A stretch of DNA of 64,000 nt, taken from Erwinia psidii (GTDB lineage: Bacteria > Pseudomonadota > Gammaproteobacteria > Enterobacterales > Enterobacteriaceae). The stretch spans positions 563,893-627,892 of the forward strand of contig NZ_RHHM01000001.1 in assembly GCF_003846135.1 (NCBI RefSeq). The letters run 5' to 3'. The stretch's first letter is position 1. Every line of letters starts with the position of its first letter. Below the pieces are notes generated by a model, which saw only the letters and a program-made list of their open reading frames with translations, was not told the origin of the DNA and ran no database searches. Both the position numbers and the translations under genes were made by a program. This document shows positions 39,029-48,805 of the stretch, one piece after another.

Positions 39029-39823
39029 TCAGACGGCCACCGGGGCCTTAATAGCAGGATGCGGATCGTACCCTTCAATCTCAAAATCGTCGAAGCGGTA
39101 GTCAAACAGTGAAGCCGGTTTGCGGTTGATGGTCAGGGTTGGCAACGCACGTGGTTCGCGGGTAAGTTGCAACCGGGTCTGTTCCAGATGATTGTTGTAA
39201 AGATGGGTATCGCCGCCCGTCCAGACAAAATCCCCAGGCGCCAGCCCACATTGCTGTGCCATCATATGCACCAGCAGCGCATAACTGGCAATATTGAACG
39301 GCAATCCCAGGAAAATATCGCACGAGCGTTGATAAAGCTGGCAGGACAGTTTGCCATCGGCGACATAAAACTGGAAAAAAGCATGGCACGGTGCCAGTGC
39401 CATCCGATCCAGTTCACCCACGTTCCACGCTGAGACAATAATGCGACGCGAGTCAGGATCGCTTTTAAGCTGCTGCATTACCTGGCTCAACTGATCGATC
39501 TCACGACCATCGGCAGCACCCCAGCTGCGCCACTGCTTACCATAAACCGGCCCCAGATCGCCCTGCTCATCAGCCCATTCGTCCCAGATGGTCACCTTGT
39601 TATCACGCAGGTAAGCAATATTGGTATCGCCGTTAAGGAACCATAACAACTCATGGATGATTGACCGCAGATGGCATTTCTTGGTGGTTACCAGCGGAAA
39701 CCCCTCCTGCAAGTTGAAACGCATCTGATGACCAAAAATTGACAGGGTGCCCGTTCCGGTACGATCATTTTTTGGCGTGCCCTCAGTGAGCACTTTTTGC
39801 ATTAATTCCAGGTATTGTTTCAT
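39029..39823 (-). CDS. thyA: Thymidylate synthase
   Basis: 264 aa, identical in length to E. coli ThyA. It methylates dUMP to dTMP with methylene-tetrahydrofolate. The catalytic cysteine is in [19 protein letters not shown], the dUMP-binding arginines in [20 protein letters not shown], and the C-terminal residues APVAV close the active site. The ATG overlaps the lgt stop by 4 nt, so the lgt-thyA coupling of enterics is kept. The accessory cluster ends 186 bp downstream, convergent. Confidence 0.98.
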   Translation of the reverse strand: MKQYLELMQKVLTEGTPKNDRTGTGTLSIFGHQMRFNLQEGFPLVTTKKCHLRSIIHELLWFLNGDTNIAYLRDNKVTIWDEWADEQGDLGPVYGKQWRSWGAADGREIDQLSQVMQQLKSDPDSRRIIVSAWNVGELDRMALAPCHAFFQFYVADGKLSCQLYQRSCDIFLGLPFNIASYALLVHMMAQQCGLAPGDFVWTGGDTHLYNNHLEQTRLQLTREPRALPTLTINRKPASLFDYRFDDFEIEGYDPHPAIKAPVAV

Positions 39824-40701
39824 TTTTCCTCACTGAGTTGCTGTGCGCCACGACGGCGATAAGCCCAGATCATCATCACCATACCGGCAAAAATCATTGG
39901 CGTGGAGAGGATCTGTCCCATGCTGATACTGTTGTCAAACAGGCCCAGCTGCGCATCAGGCTGGCGGAAGAATTCCACAATAAAACGAAACAGGCCATAG
40001 CCAATCAGGAACAGGCCAGAAACCGCACCCATTGGGCGGCTTTTACGGATAAACAGGTTCAGAATAATGAACAGGACCACGCCTTCCAACAGCAGTTCAT
40101 AGACCTGGGAAGGATGACGGGGCAATATGCCATAAGTGGAGATCAGAGACTGCCATTCAGGATGAGTCGCCACCAGCGCGACATCCTCGCTACGCGATCC
40201 CGGAAACAGCATTGCCCACGGCAGATCGGGTGCAACACGCCCCCACAGTTCACCGTTAATAAAGTTCCCCAGGCGACCGGCACCCAGGCCAAACGGAATT
40301 AACGGGGCGATAAAATCAGCCACCTGAAAGAAATTTCGCCGGGTGCGACGGGCAAACCACAGCATTACCACGATCACCCCGATCAGGCCACCGTGAAACG
40401 ACATGCCTCCATCCCATACTTTAAACAGATAGAGCGGGTTATCGAGGAACAGCGGAAGGTTGTAGAACAGCACATAACCAATACGACCACCAAGGAATAC
40501 ACCGAGGAATCCCGCATAGAGCAGATTTTCAACTTCTTCTTTTTTCCAGCCGCTACCGGGCTTGTTGGCGCGACGCACTGCCAGCCACATAGCGAAAAGA
40601 AAACCAACCAGGTACATCAGGCCATACCAGTGCAGGGAAACTGGCCCGACAGAAAAAATCACAGGATCAAATTGAGGGAAAGCCAGATATCCGTTAGTCA
40701 T
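39820..40701 (-). CDS. lgt: Phosphatidylglycerol-prolipoprotein diacylglyceryl transferase
   Basis: 293 aa (E. coli 291 aa). It is an inner-membrane enzyme with about seven membrane helices that lipidates the lipobox cysteine of prolipoproteins. [16 protein letters not shown] holds the catalytic H-G-G-L region. The signature [16 protein letters not shown] carries the essential arginine. It acts on lipoproteins such as YgdI, YgdR, MltA and the 60.6-kb lipoprotein in this window. It is 180 bp from ptsP. Confidence 0.97.
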   Translation of the reverse strand: MTNGYLAFPQFDPVIFSVGPVSLHWYGLMYLVGFLFAMWLAVRRANKPGSGWKKEEVENLLYAGFLGVFLGGRIGYVLFYNLPLFLDNPLYLFKVWDGGMSFHGGLIGVIVVMLWFARRTRRNFFQVADFIAPLIPFGLGAGRLGNFINGELWGRVAPDLPWAMLFPGSRSEDVALVATHPEWQSLISTYGILPRHPSQVYELLLEGVVLFIILNLFIRKSRPMGAVSGLFLIGYGLFRFIVEFFRQPDAQLGLFDNSISMGQILSTPMIFAGMVMMIWAYRRRGAQQLSEEK

Positions 40702-40881
40702 CTTTCACCATTTTCAGTATCGCTCCTGAACCGCAGGAGGCAAAGTAGGTCATCCGGTGCGCACGGGGCGCGAAAATTAGGCGGGCATCATATCACAGCC
40801 AGAAATGTCCGGGCCTGGCTTAACTGTAAACTTTATTAACCGGTTAAGATTTCCGAAGATTACTGACAACCGCGAGCTGTA

Positions 40882-43128
40882 CTAACGACCGCCTCTTATC
40901 AGGCCACCCAGTCCACGGCGTTCCATAAACGCCGCCACCTGTTGTCGCACTTCTGTCGCCAGCTGTGCCTTTAGCCCTGCTTCTGCCAGCTTCTGTGCGT
41001 CCGCGTAGTCAAGATGGTGCAGCAGATATTTCACCCGCGCCACATTGCGCCCATTCATACTCAGATGGTGATATCCCAGCCCAATTAACAGCGGGACACA
41101 GGACGGATCTCCTGCCATTTCGCCACAGACACACAATTCTATTCCGGCCCGCTTCACCTCATCGGCTATGGTTTTTAACGCCCTGAGCATCGCCGGATGC
41201 AGACTGTCATAAAGCGTGGCGACGCGGGTGTTGTTTCTGTCCACCGCCAACAGATACTGGGTCAGATCGTTGGTGCCGACAGAGACAAAATCGGCCCGTC
41301 CCACCAGATGACCAATCATAAAAATCATCGACGGAACTTCAATCATCACCCCAATGCGCGGTGTGGGAATGGCGTAACCCAGCATCTCTTCCACTTCCTG
41401 AGCGGCACGATCGATTAACCGAATGGCTTCGTCGATTTCATCAATACTGGTAATCATTGGCAGCAGAATGCTGAGATTGTTGCTGGCGACATTAGCCCGC
41501 AGCATCGCCCTTACCTGTACCAGGAAGATTTCTGGCTGATCCAGAGTCAGGCGAATACCACGCCAGCCCAGACAGGGGTTTTCTTCGCTAATTGGCATAT
41601 AAGGCAGTTGCTTGTCAGCACCGATATCCAGCGTTCTCAGGGTGACAGGCTTATCGAGAAACAGTTGCAACATTCCCTGATATTGCGCCACCTGCTCCTC
41701 TTCCGATGGAAAACCATTTTGTAGCATAAACGGAATTTCTGTGCGGTACAGGCCAACCCCATCCACCCTGTTTCCCAGCGCTTTTTCATGCTCAGCACTC
41801 AACCCGGCATTGAGCATCACCTTCACCGCTTCGCCACTTTTCAGCGCCGCCGGGCATTCAACCACATCTTCAGCCAGCTTGCTCAGTTCGTGTTCTTCAC
41901 TGATTAGCCGCTGGTATTCATGCACCAGCACTGGCTCCGGGTCCACCAGCAGCTCACCGCGATATCCATCAACAATCAGCAGGCGGCCATTCAGCAGTTC
42001 AGGTTGAGCATCCACGCCCATCACCGTCGGGATACCCATCGCCCGCACCATAATCGCCGCGTGCGAGTTGGCCGCACCGTCTCTTACCACCACGCCGACC
42101 AGGCGATCATGCGGCAACTCCGCCAGCGTTGTTGCGGTCAGTTCGTCAGCCACCAGCACAAATTGCTCAGGCCAGCTGTTGGTGCTCTGCATACTGTCAT
42201 CAAGGTGGAACAGCAGGCGCTGACCAAGGACGCGCAGGTCGCCAGCGCGCTCACGTAAATAGTTATCCTGAAGGCTGGCAAACTGTGCAGCAAACTTTTC
42301 AATCACCGTCTTTACCGCCCACTCCGCCACCGACCCGGCGTCGATTTTGGCGTAAAGATCTTTTTTCAGGCGGTTGTCGCTTAACAGGTGAGAATAGAGA
42401 TCGAAGATCGCCGCGCTCTCTTTTTGCACACTGGCAGTGAAGCGCTTACTGAAACGACGGAATTCACCAGCTGCTTCATCCATCGCCAGCGAGAGCCTCT
42501 CACGCTCACGTACCGTGTCCAGCGTGGAGGCAGCAAAAACGTTATCCAGCGAAGGTTGCGTGCTGTCCAGCCACCCCGTGGCGACCGCGACGCCGGGCGC
42601 CGCCGCCAGCGCACGGATACGGGTCTGCCGGTACTGACCGAATAATGCATTGAGCTGTGATTGGGAAAGGATGGTCGCCATCTGGGTGGCGAGCGTGACA
42701 AGAAACGATTCTTCACTTTCGTCAAACTGACGATGTTCACGCTGCTGCACCACCAGCACGCCGAGCAGCTGGCGTCGGCTGATGATTGGGGCTCCCAGGA
42801 AAGAGCGGAAACGCTCCTCTTTTACCGAAGGAACATATTTGAAACTGGGGTGAGCTTGCGCATCCGCAAGGTTGATTGGCTCCGCCAGCCGTCCGACAAG
42901 TCCGACGATCCCCTCATCAAAGGCCAGTGCAACAGTACGACCGCGCGGCTTTTTCAGTCCTCTGGTCGCCATCAGGTAATAACAGCGGCGATCGTGGTCA
43001 GCGAGATAAACCGAGCACACTTCGGTTTCCATCGCCAGGCAAATCTCGTTAACCAGAATATCAAGTGCATCGTTCAGCCTTGGGGCTCCGGCGACTTTTT
43101 CGACTATTTCGCGCAGCTGTGTCAGCAT
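40882..43128 (-). CDS. ptsP: Phosphoenolpyruvate-protein phosphotransferase PtsP (EI-Ntr)
   Basis: 748 aa, as in E. coli. It is the first enzyme of the nitrogen PTS and phosphorylates NPr. An N-terminal GAF domain (about residues 1-165) senses small ligands such as glutamine or 2-oxoglutarate. The phospho-histidine is His356 in GAANSHAAIMVRAMGIPTVM. The C-terminal PEP-binding barrel contains TLDIGADKQLPYMP, NPCLGWRGIR, MIEVPSMIFMIG and LCVCGEMAGDP. It begins 12 bp after rppH ends, so the two form an operon. Confidence 0.98.
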   Translation of the reverse strand: MLTQLREIVEKVAGAPRLNDALDILVNEICLAMETEVCSVYLADHDRRCYYLMATRGLKKPRGRTVALAFDEGIVGLVGRLAEPINLADAQAHPSFKYVPSVKEERFRSFLGAPIISRRQLLGVLVVQQREHRQFDESEESFLVTLATQMATILSQSQLNALFGQYRQTRIRALAAAPGVAVATGWLDSTQPSLDNVFAASTLDTVRERERLSLAMDEAAGEFRRFSKRFTASVQKESAAIFDLYSHLLSDNRLKKDLYAKIDAGSVAEWAVKTVIEKFAAQFASLQDNYLRERAGDLRVLGQRLLFHLDDSMQSTNSWPEQFVLVADELTATTLAELPHDRLVGVVVRDGAANSHAAIMVRAMGIPTVMGVDAQPELLNGRLLIVDGYRGELLVDPEPVLVHEYQRLISEEHELSKLAEDVVECPAALKSGEAVKVMLNAGLSAEHEKALGNRVDGVGLYRTEIPFMLQNGFPSEEEQVAQYQGMLQLFLDKPVTLRTLDIGADKQLPYMPISEENPCLGWRGIRLTLDQPEIFLVQVRAMLRANVASNNLSILLPMITSIDEIDEAIRLIDRAAQEVEEMLGYAIPTPRIGVMIEVPSMIFMIGHLVGRADFVSVGTNDLTQYLLAVDRNNTRVATLYDSLHPAMLRALKTIADEVKRAGIELCVCGEMAGDPSCVPLLIGLGYHHLSMNGRNVARVKYLLHHLDYADAQKLAEAGLKAQLATEVRQQVAAFMERRGLGGLIRGGR

Positions 43129-43140
43129 AATCTTTCTGGC

Positions 43141-43665
43141 TTAACCTCGCTTTCGACGGTAAAACGCATTTCGCTGTCCGGCATTTTCCTGCAATGGCAT
43201 GACCACACCGGCAAACTCCTTCATCACGCGACGATAAACATCACGTTTAAAAGAAACTACCTGCCTTACCGGGTACCAGAAGCTGACCCAACGCCAGCCA
43301 TCAAATTCCGGCGTGCTGCTGGTTTGCATGTTGATATCCGCGTCATTGCACAATAATTGCAGAAGAAACCACTTCTGTTTCTGGCCAATACAAACCGGCT
43401 TTGTGTCCCAACGCACCAAACGTTTTGGCAACTTATAGCGTAACCAGTTGCGGGTTGAGGCAAGAATACGCACATCTTTACGGTGCAAGCCGACTTCCTC
43501 GAAAAGTTCCCGATACATCGCCTGTTCCGCCGTCTCCCCGGGATTAATCCCGCCCTGAGGAAACTGCCAGGAGTGCTGACCATACCGCCTGGCCCACACC
43601 ACCTGCCCCTGCCTGTTACAAATTACGATACCAACATTCGGGCGGTAGCCATCATCATCGATCAC
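43141..43665 (-). CDS. rppH: RNA pyrophosphohydrolase RppH
   Basis: 174 aa (E. coli 176 aa). A Nudix enzyme that removes pyrophosphate from RNA 5' ends and so starts 5'-dependent mRNA decay. The Nudix box is exact: Gly38, Glu44, Arg52-Glu53, Glu56-Glu57 and Gly59, within [20 protein letters not shown]. The N terminus [17 protein letters not shown] is near-invariant. Its upstream region has a 9-bp inverted repeat (43722-43740). Confidence 0.98.
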   Translation of the reverse strand: MIDDDGYRPNVGIVICNRQGQVVWARRYGQHSWQFPQGGINPGETAEQAMYRELFEEVGLHRKDVRILASTRNWLRYKLPKRLVRWDTKPVCIGQKQKWFLLQLLCNDADINMQTSSTPEFDGWRWVSFWYPVRQVVSFKRDVYRRVMKEFAGVVMPLQENAGQRNAFYRRKRG

Positions 43666-43721
43666 TGGACTACCTCAAACTAAAACTAGGATGTTCTGAT
43701 TGTTTCATACTCCTTACAGGT

Positions 43722-43740
43722 GGTAAACCACTGGTTTACC
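43722..43740. repeat. Perfect inverted repeat upstream of rppH
   Basis: GGTAAACCA (43722-43730), one base, TGGTTTACC (43732-43740). It is centred about 66 bp upstream of the rppH start, so it could be an operator or a leader hairpin. No regulator is assigned. Confidence 0.5.
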
Positions 43741-43833
43741 TGCTTTGCCCGCCGCGAAGATGGGATAACTTACGATAATCAGCCTGGTTATGAACAGAAA
43801 TTGCCGTTTCAAGACGATTTTATTCACCTTTTC

Positions 43834-44158
43834 TGTGGATATCTTTGTGCAGAACTTAATTAACCCGTGGGGAAAACTTTCTGAGACGTCAGAGAAACAG
43901 TGGAAGGGAAATTCAATAACACCATGTTTAATAGAGTGTTAATATCACCTTTTCATGATTTTTCATCGCTGTCATGTGGCTGTCACATTAATTTGAATCT
44001 GCGTTGGCGAAAGATCGAACATCAATATTTTTATCCACAGGTTATGCCGATATGATGAGCAAAAAAAGCGTAAAAGCGGTGTAAATCGCTGACGTCAAGG
44101 CTGTAAATCGAAACAGTATTCTCACGGCAGATGAGTTATCCCACTTTTCTGTGGATAA
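43834..44158. promoter_or_regulatory. DnaA-box group in the rppH-mutH gap
   Basis: The 679-bp gap between rppH and mutH holds two consensus DnaA 9-mers: TTATCCACA at 44031-44039 (plus) and TGTGGATAA at 44150-44158 (minus). A one-mismatch copy, TGTGGATAT, is at 43834-43842. The rest of the gap is AT-rich with no supported gene. I recall the E. coli mutH region among known chromosomal high-affinity DnaA sites, but cannot check this here. Confidence 0.65.
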
Positions 44159-44344
44159 CAGGGGGTAAGATCCTGTTTATTGTCGCTGGTAACCAGAGCA
44201 TAACCCGACAGCGGGTAAAAAAAACGCCGCGCCGTAAAAACAAAAAAACATGATTTATCATGCTATTATTCCGCTTGTACACAATGTCCTTGGTAGCACT
44301 GAAGGTGATATGACGTTTTTTTATACGGCAACCGGGAATTATCC

Positions 44345-45031
44345 ATGAGCCAACATTTCCCTCCGGTTCCTCCACCGGAAAATGAAGCCCAACTTCTGGA
44401 GCGCGCCCGACAACTGGCTGGCTTTACGCTGGCAGAACTGGCACAACGGGCACATATTCCTGTTCCCCGCGATCTGCGTCGGGATAAGGGCTGGGTCGGC
44501 ATGTTACTGGAGCGCCATTTAGGTGCCACTGCGGGCAGTAAGCCAGAGCAGGATTTTGTCGGCATTGGCGTGGAGCTGAAAACCATTCCTGTCGATGCGC
44601 TGGGACGCCCCCTGGAAACCACCTTTGTCTGCGTGGCTCCACTTACCGGTAATAGCGGCGTGGTATGGCAGACCAGCCATGTCCGTCATAAGCTGGACAG
44701 GGTGCTGTGGGTACCGGTAGAGGGTGAGCGTAGCATACCGCTGGCTGAACGCCGGGTGGGTGCGCCACTGTTATGGAGCCCGAATCAGGAAGAGGAAGCA
44801 CAGCTTCGTCAGGACTGGGAAGAACTGATGGATATGATTGTGCTCGGCCAGGTTGAGCGGATTACGGCACGGCATGGCGAAGTGTTGCAAATCCGTCCCA
44901 AAGCTGCCAACAGCAAAGCGCTGACCGAAGGCATTGGCGAAAACGGCCAGCCTGTGATGACCCTGCCGCGCGGTTTCTATCTGAAAAAAACCTTTACTGG
45001 CCCTTTACTCGCGCGCCATTTCCTGCTGTAA
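44345..45031 (+). CDS. mutH: DNA mismatch repair endonuclease MutH
   Basis: 228 aa (E. coli 229 aa). It nicks the unmethylated strand at hemimethylated GATC after activation by MutL. The D-E-K catalytic set is in [14 protein letters not shown]. The N-terminal [19 protein letters not shown] and the segment [20 protein letters not shown] are family hallmarks. GGGAA lies upstream of the ATG. Its long upstream region carries the DnaA boxes. Confidence 0.97.
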   Translation: MSQHFPPVPPPENEAQLLERARQLAGFTLAELAQRAHIPVPRDLRRDKGWVGMLLERHLGATAGSKPEQDFVGIGVELKTIPVDALGRPLETTFVCVAPLTGNSGVVWQTSHVRHKLDRVLWVPVEGERSIPLAERRVGAPLLWSPNQEEEAQLRQDWEELMDMIVLGQVERITARHGEVLQIRPKAANSKALTEGIGENGQPVMTLPRGFYLKKTFTGPLLARHFLL

Positions 45032-45206
45032 ACCCGTGTTCAGTGCCAGAGTGATGGTCGGTGAGAGCCGCAAGGCGCAGTGTGGAAACCAGCCTGTCTG
45101 CATTAATGTGCGGGCCGATGCCAGCGAAATAGGGTGCACATATAGCTTCTGTTGCCCAGGTTGAGTATCCTCTTCGTTTAACTTCTGTTTAGGATGCAAT
45201 ATTGCT

Positions 45207-45917
45207 ATGTTTGCGTGGATTACAGATCCTAATGCCTGGCTGGCACTGGGTACGTTGACGATTCTGGAAGTCGTCCTTGGTATTGATAATATTATTTTCC
45301 TCTCGCTGGTTGTGGCAAAACTCCCTAAACATCAACAAAATATCGCACGCCGACTGGGGCTGGCTGGTGCCATGCTGATGCGGCTTGGCCTGCTGGCTTC
45401 CATCGCCTGGGTTGTCCGTCTGACCAATCCACTGTTCACCCTGATGGATCACAGCTTCTCCGCCCGCGACCTTATCCTGATTTGCGGAGGACTGTTTCTG
45501 CTGTGGAAATCAACTCAGGAAATAGACGAAACCATTGAAGGTAGCGAGAGTGAAAAGCAAACCAATGTCCACTCTTTTGCCGGGGCAATCGTGCAGATTA
45601 TGCTGCTGGATATCATTTTCAGTCTGGATTCGGTGATCACTGCGGTAGGACTTTCCGACCATCTGTTTATCATGATGGCCGCGGTGGTCATTGCCGTGCT
45701 GATCATGATGTTTGCCGCCCGCAGTATTGGTGAGTTTGTTGATCGTCATCCGTCGGTCAAAATGCTGGCGCTGGCATTCCTTATTCTGGTTGGCTTTACC
45801 CTGATCCTCGAAGGCGTCAATTTCCATATATCCAAAGGCTATATTTATTTCGCCATGTTCTTCTCAATGGCAGTTGAATGCCTGAATTTATTACGAAATA
45901 AAAAAAATCACGCCTGA
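45207..45917 (+). CDS. ygdQ: TerC-family inner-membrane protein YgdQ
   Basis: 236 aa (E. coli 237 aa). About seven hydrophobic segments are visible. TerC/Alx family signatures with paired acidic residues in membrane helices are present: EVVLGIDNIIFLSLVVAKL and MLLDIIFSLDSVITAVGLSD. Family members have been linked to metal export (for example Mn). The role of YgdQ itself is not settled. A TAGGAT precedes the ATG. Confidence 0.93.
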   Translation: MFAWITDPNAWLALGTLTILEVVLGIDNIIFLSLVVAKLPKHQQNIARRLGLAGAMLMRLGLLASIAWVVRLTNPLFTLMDHSFSARDLILICGGLFLLWKSTQEIDETIEGSESEKQTNVHSFAGAIVQIMLLDIIFSLDSVITAVGLSDHLFIMMAAVVIAVLIMMFAARSIGEFVDRHPSVKMLALAFLILVGFTLILEGVNFHISKGYIYFAMFFSMAVECLNLLRNKKNHA

Positions 45918-46072
45918 TTTACGCTGTCCGGTGATTAGATTTGTAATATCACTTTACGAAAAAAAGTGAATCCGGCGACTGTCGGGCACCTATTATCAGA
46001 GTGTTACGATTAGCAAATGGTGCTATATGCGTTATCAATAACCAAATAAATAGCAGGCAATGGGAGTGGTAT

Positions 46073-46288
46073 ATGAAGTGGATAGTTAGCGCGGTTGCAT
46101 TGACGCTGGTTACGCTGGTCAGCGGATGCAGCAGTGACTATGTGATGGCAACGAAAGACGGCAAAATGATCATGACCCAGGGCAAACCTGAGATTGATAA
46201 AGAAACGGGGCTGGTAAAATATACCGACAACACCGGCCATGTTTTACAGATTAACGGCGATGAAGTTTCATCGATTGTTGAACGTTAA
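46073..46288 (+). CDS. ygdR: DUF903 lipoprotein YgdR
   Basis: 71 aa from the ATG at 46073 with GGGAGTGG just upstream; the longer frame from 46001 is rejected because it would bury the signal peptide. The signal is [19 protein letters not shown], with the lipidated cysteine in VSGC and Ser-Ser after it. The mature [19 protein letters not shown] parallels YgdI (11339-11563), its paralogue. Function is unknown. Confidence 0.93.
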   Translation: MKWIVSAVALTLVTLVSGCSSDYVMATKDGKMIMTQGKPEIDKETGLVKYTDNTGHVLQINGDEVSSIVER

Positions 46289-46459
46289 CCGCTCTGTCCC
46301 CACCCGTATCTGTCGTGCGGGTGGCGTGAACGCATTTCCCGATAAATCCCCTCTTCCCCCTCCTGCCATCGACGGTTATAGTCAAATGTCGGATCTGGTC
46401 GCTCTTAAGCTGGCTGTCAGCTTTCACACTTTTTAATAATGAAAAAAGGAAGTCGGCAA

Positions 46460-47500
46460 ATGCACTATCATCGTATCCCCCACAGTACGCTCGAAGTCAG
46501 TAGCCTGGGGTTGGGCACCATGACGTTTGGTGAGCAAAACAGCGAAGCCGACGCCCATGCCCAGCTGGATTTGGCACTTCGCTGCGGTATTAACCTTATA
46601 GACACCGCTGAAATGTATCCGGTGCCGCCCCGGCCAGAGACGCAGGGCTTAACCGAAACCTATATCGGCAGCTGGCTGAAGGCCAGAGGTAACCGCGAAA
46701 AAATTATCCTCGCCTCTAAAGTGTCGGGACCATCCCGTGGCGCTGATGCTGCAATTCGTCCAGGCCAGGCACTGGATCGCAGGAATATCCGTGAGGCACT
46801 TGATGCCAGCCTGAAACGCCTGAACACAGATTACCTCGATCTTTACCAGCTTCACTGGCCACAGCGCCAGACCAACTGCTTCGGCAAACTGAATTACACC
46901 TGGAGCGACAGCAGCGTTCCCGTCACCCTGCTGGAGACGCTGGAAGCCCTGAATGAGCAGGTACGGGCAGGTAAAATCCGCTATATCGGCGTATCGAACG
47001 AAACGCCGTGGGGGGTAATGCGCTATCTGCAACTGGCGGAAAAACATGAGCTGCCGCGCATCGTCACTATTCAGAACCCGTACAGCCTGCTTAACCGCAG
47101 TTTTGAAGTTGGGCTGTCAGAAATCAGCCAGTTTGAAGGTGTTGAGCTGCTGGCCTATTCCAGCCTGGCATTCGGTACGCTGAGCGGTAAATACCTGCAT
47201 GGTGCCACACCGGCTGGAGCACGTAACACGCTGTTCAGCCGTTTTACCCGCTACAGTGGCGAGCAGTCTCAACTGGCGATTGCGGAATACGTCACGCTGG
47301 CGAAGCAACACGGGCTTGATCCTTCACAGATGGCGCTGGCCTTTGTTCGCCAGCAACCCTTTGTCGCCAGCACCCTGCTCGGAGCAACCACTCTGGAACA
47401 GTTACAGACCAACATTGACAGCTACCACCTGACGCTCGACGAGGAAGTCTTGCAGAAGCTGGAGGCCATTCATCAACGCCATACTTTCCCTGCGCCATAA
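46460..47500 (+). CDS. tas: Aldo-keto reductase Tas
   Basis: 346 aa from the ATG at 46460 (AAGGAAG upstream), equal to E. coli Tas. It is an NADPH-dependent aldo-keto reductase with a TIM barrel. The catalytic tetrad Asp-Tyr-Lys-His is in LIDTAEMYPVPP (Asp and Tyr), IILASKVSGP (Lys) and LDLYQLHWPQ (His). GVSNETPWGVMRYL and NPYSLLNRSFEVGL follow. In E. coli overexpression of tas complements a prephenate dehydrogenase defect; its natural substrate is not known. A bidirectional terminator follows. Confidence 0.96.
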   Translation: MHYHRIPHSTLEVSSLGLGTMTFGEQNSEADAHAQLDLALRCGINLIDTAEMYPVPPRPETQGLTETYIGSWLKARGNREKIILASKVSGPSRGADAAIRPGQALDRRNIREALDASLKRLNTDYLDLYQLHWPQRQTNCFGKLNYTWSDSSVPVTLLETLEALNEQVRAGKIRYIGVSNETPWGVMRYLQLAEKHELPRIVTIQNPYSLLNRSFEVGLSEISQFEGVELLAYSSLAFGTLSGKYLHGATPAGARNTLFSRFTRYSGEQSQLAIAEYVTLAKQHGLDPSQMALAFVRQQPFVASTLLGATTLEQLQTNIDSYHLTLDEEVLQKLEAIHQRHTFPAP

Positions 47501-47521
47501 AGTGGTATGGCGGTAAGTAAT

Positions 47522-47547
47522 AAAGCCGGAGTCATCGCTCCGGCTTT
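47522..47547. terminator. Bidirectional terminator between tas and lplT
   Basis: AAAGCCGGAG (47522-47531), loop, CTCCGGCTTT (47538-47547), a perfect 10-bp stem. The T/A ends serve the converging tas and lplT transcripts. Confidence 0.8.
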
Positions 47548-47599
47548 GTTAAACCGCAGTCCGCGACCGCCATCATCAGGCACAGGGGCAATCCCGCCG

Positions 47600-48805
47600 T
47601 CAGCGTGGTTTTTGTTTCGCTTTCCACTGCCAGCCCCACAGCAGCGCTATCGCAAGCGCGAATAACGCGCCAAAACCGATGCCGGTGGCCACCGCCGTCG
47701 CGCCCAGCCTGATCGCCAGCGAATAAAGTCCCAGCATGAACAGCATCGCGGTGTTTTCACCAAGGTTCTGGACCGCAATCGCATTGCCTGCGCCAACGCT
47801 TTCTTTACCACGAACCTGTAAAAGCGCGTTGAGCGGCACCACAAAAAAGCCTCCCAGTGCGCCAATGGCAATCAACAGACCATAAGCACCCGCCGCCGTG
47901 TGTTGCAGTGAGAAACAGACTACCGCCACACCGATCAGCATTCCCGCAGGCATACAGCGGCCAATGGTTTTCAGCGTCACCAGCTTCGCAGCGGCAGCCG
48001 CGCCAATAACGATGCCAATGGCGACCATCGCATTCAGCAACGTAGGGGTTTTGTTGTCAGCGATCCCCAGCGCCACCGGCACCCACAGCACCAGCAGAAA
48101 ACGTAGCGTCACACCGGCCCCCCAGAACAGGCTGGTGCCCATCAGCGAAAAGCGGGTCTGACCGTCCCGCCACAGTACGCCACAGGCACGAAAGAAACTG
48201 GATGACATCTGTAACGGATGCCATGTTTGCCCAGGGCGCGCCGCTGCCAGCGAGGGGATCAGCACATTGGCCATCACCGCCAGTCCATAGGAAATAACAC
48301 AGACCACCAGCGCGGCCAGCAGATTCCAGTCCGCCAGTAAGCCACCAGCAACAGAGCCAGCCAGAATGGCGGCAATGGTGGAAGACTCCATCAGGCCATT
48401 GGCTTTCACCAGGGTGTTGCCATCTGAAATCTCGCCCAGAATGCCATATTTCGCCGGTGAGTAAGCCGCCGCACCCACCCCCACCAGACCGTAGCCAAGA
48501 AACGGATTGAAGCCGAAGCAAATAACCAGCGCCCCAAACAACTTCAGCCCATTGGCGAACATCATTACCCGACCTTTGGCAAAGCTGTCGGCAATCTGTC
48601 CGACAAACGGTGCCAGAATAATGTAGGTCGCCACAAACACCATCTGCAAAACCGGCTGGCTCCAGTCCGGCCATACCTGCTGTTTCAATACGGCAAGCGT
48701 GGCGAACAGCAGGGCATTGTCGCCAAAGGCCGAGAGAAACTGGGCGGTGACCACCGCCATCATACTCCGTGACAGCAGCCTCTCGCCGCTAACAACATTA
48801 TGCAT
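47600..48805 (-). CDS. lplT: Lysophospholipid transporter LplT
   Basis: 401 aa (E. coli 397 aa). An MFS flippase with about twelve membrane segments that moves lysophosphatidylethanolamine inward across the inner membrane for re-acylation by Aas. The N terminus [20 protein letters not shown] and [20 protein letters not shown] are hallmark segments. The start overlaps the aas stop by 8 nt, so the pair is translated together and works in one salvage pathway. Confidence 0.96.
   Translation of the reverse strand: MHNVVSGERLLSRSMMAVVTAQFLSAFGDNALLFATLAVLKQQVWPDWSQPVLQMVFVATYIILAPFVGQIADSFAKGRVMMFANGLKLFGALVICFGFNPFLGYGLVGVGAAAYSPAKYGILGEISDGNTLVKANGLMESSTIAAILAGSVAGGLLADWNLLAALVVCVISYGLAVMANVLIPSLAAARPGQTWHPLQMSSSFFRACGVLWRDGQTRFSLMGTSLFWGAGVTLRFLLVLWVPVALGIADNKTPTLLNAMVAIGIVIGAAAAAKLVTLKTIGRCMPAGMLIGVAVVCFSLQHTAAGAYGLLIAIGALGGFFVVPLNALLQVRGKESVGAGNAIAVQNLGENTAMLFMLGLYSLAIRLGATAVATGIGFGALFALAIALLWGWQWKAKQKPR

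Noticed and set aside
42661-43356. 231-codon plus-strand frame
   Set aside because: It is antisense to ptsP and rppH, both with intact catalytic motifs.
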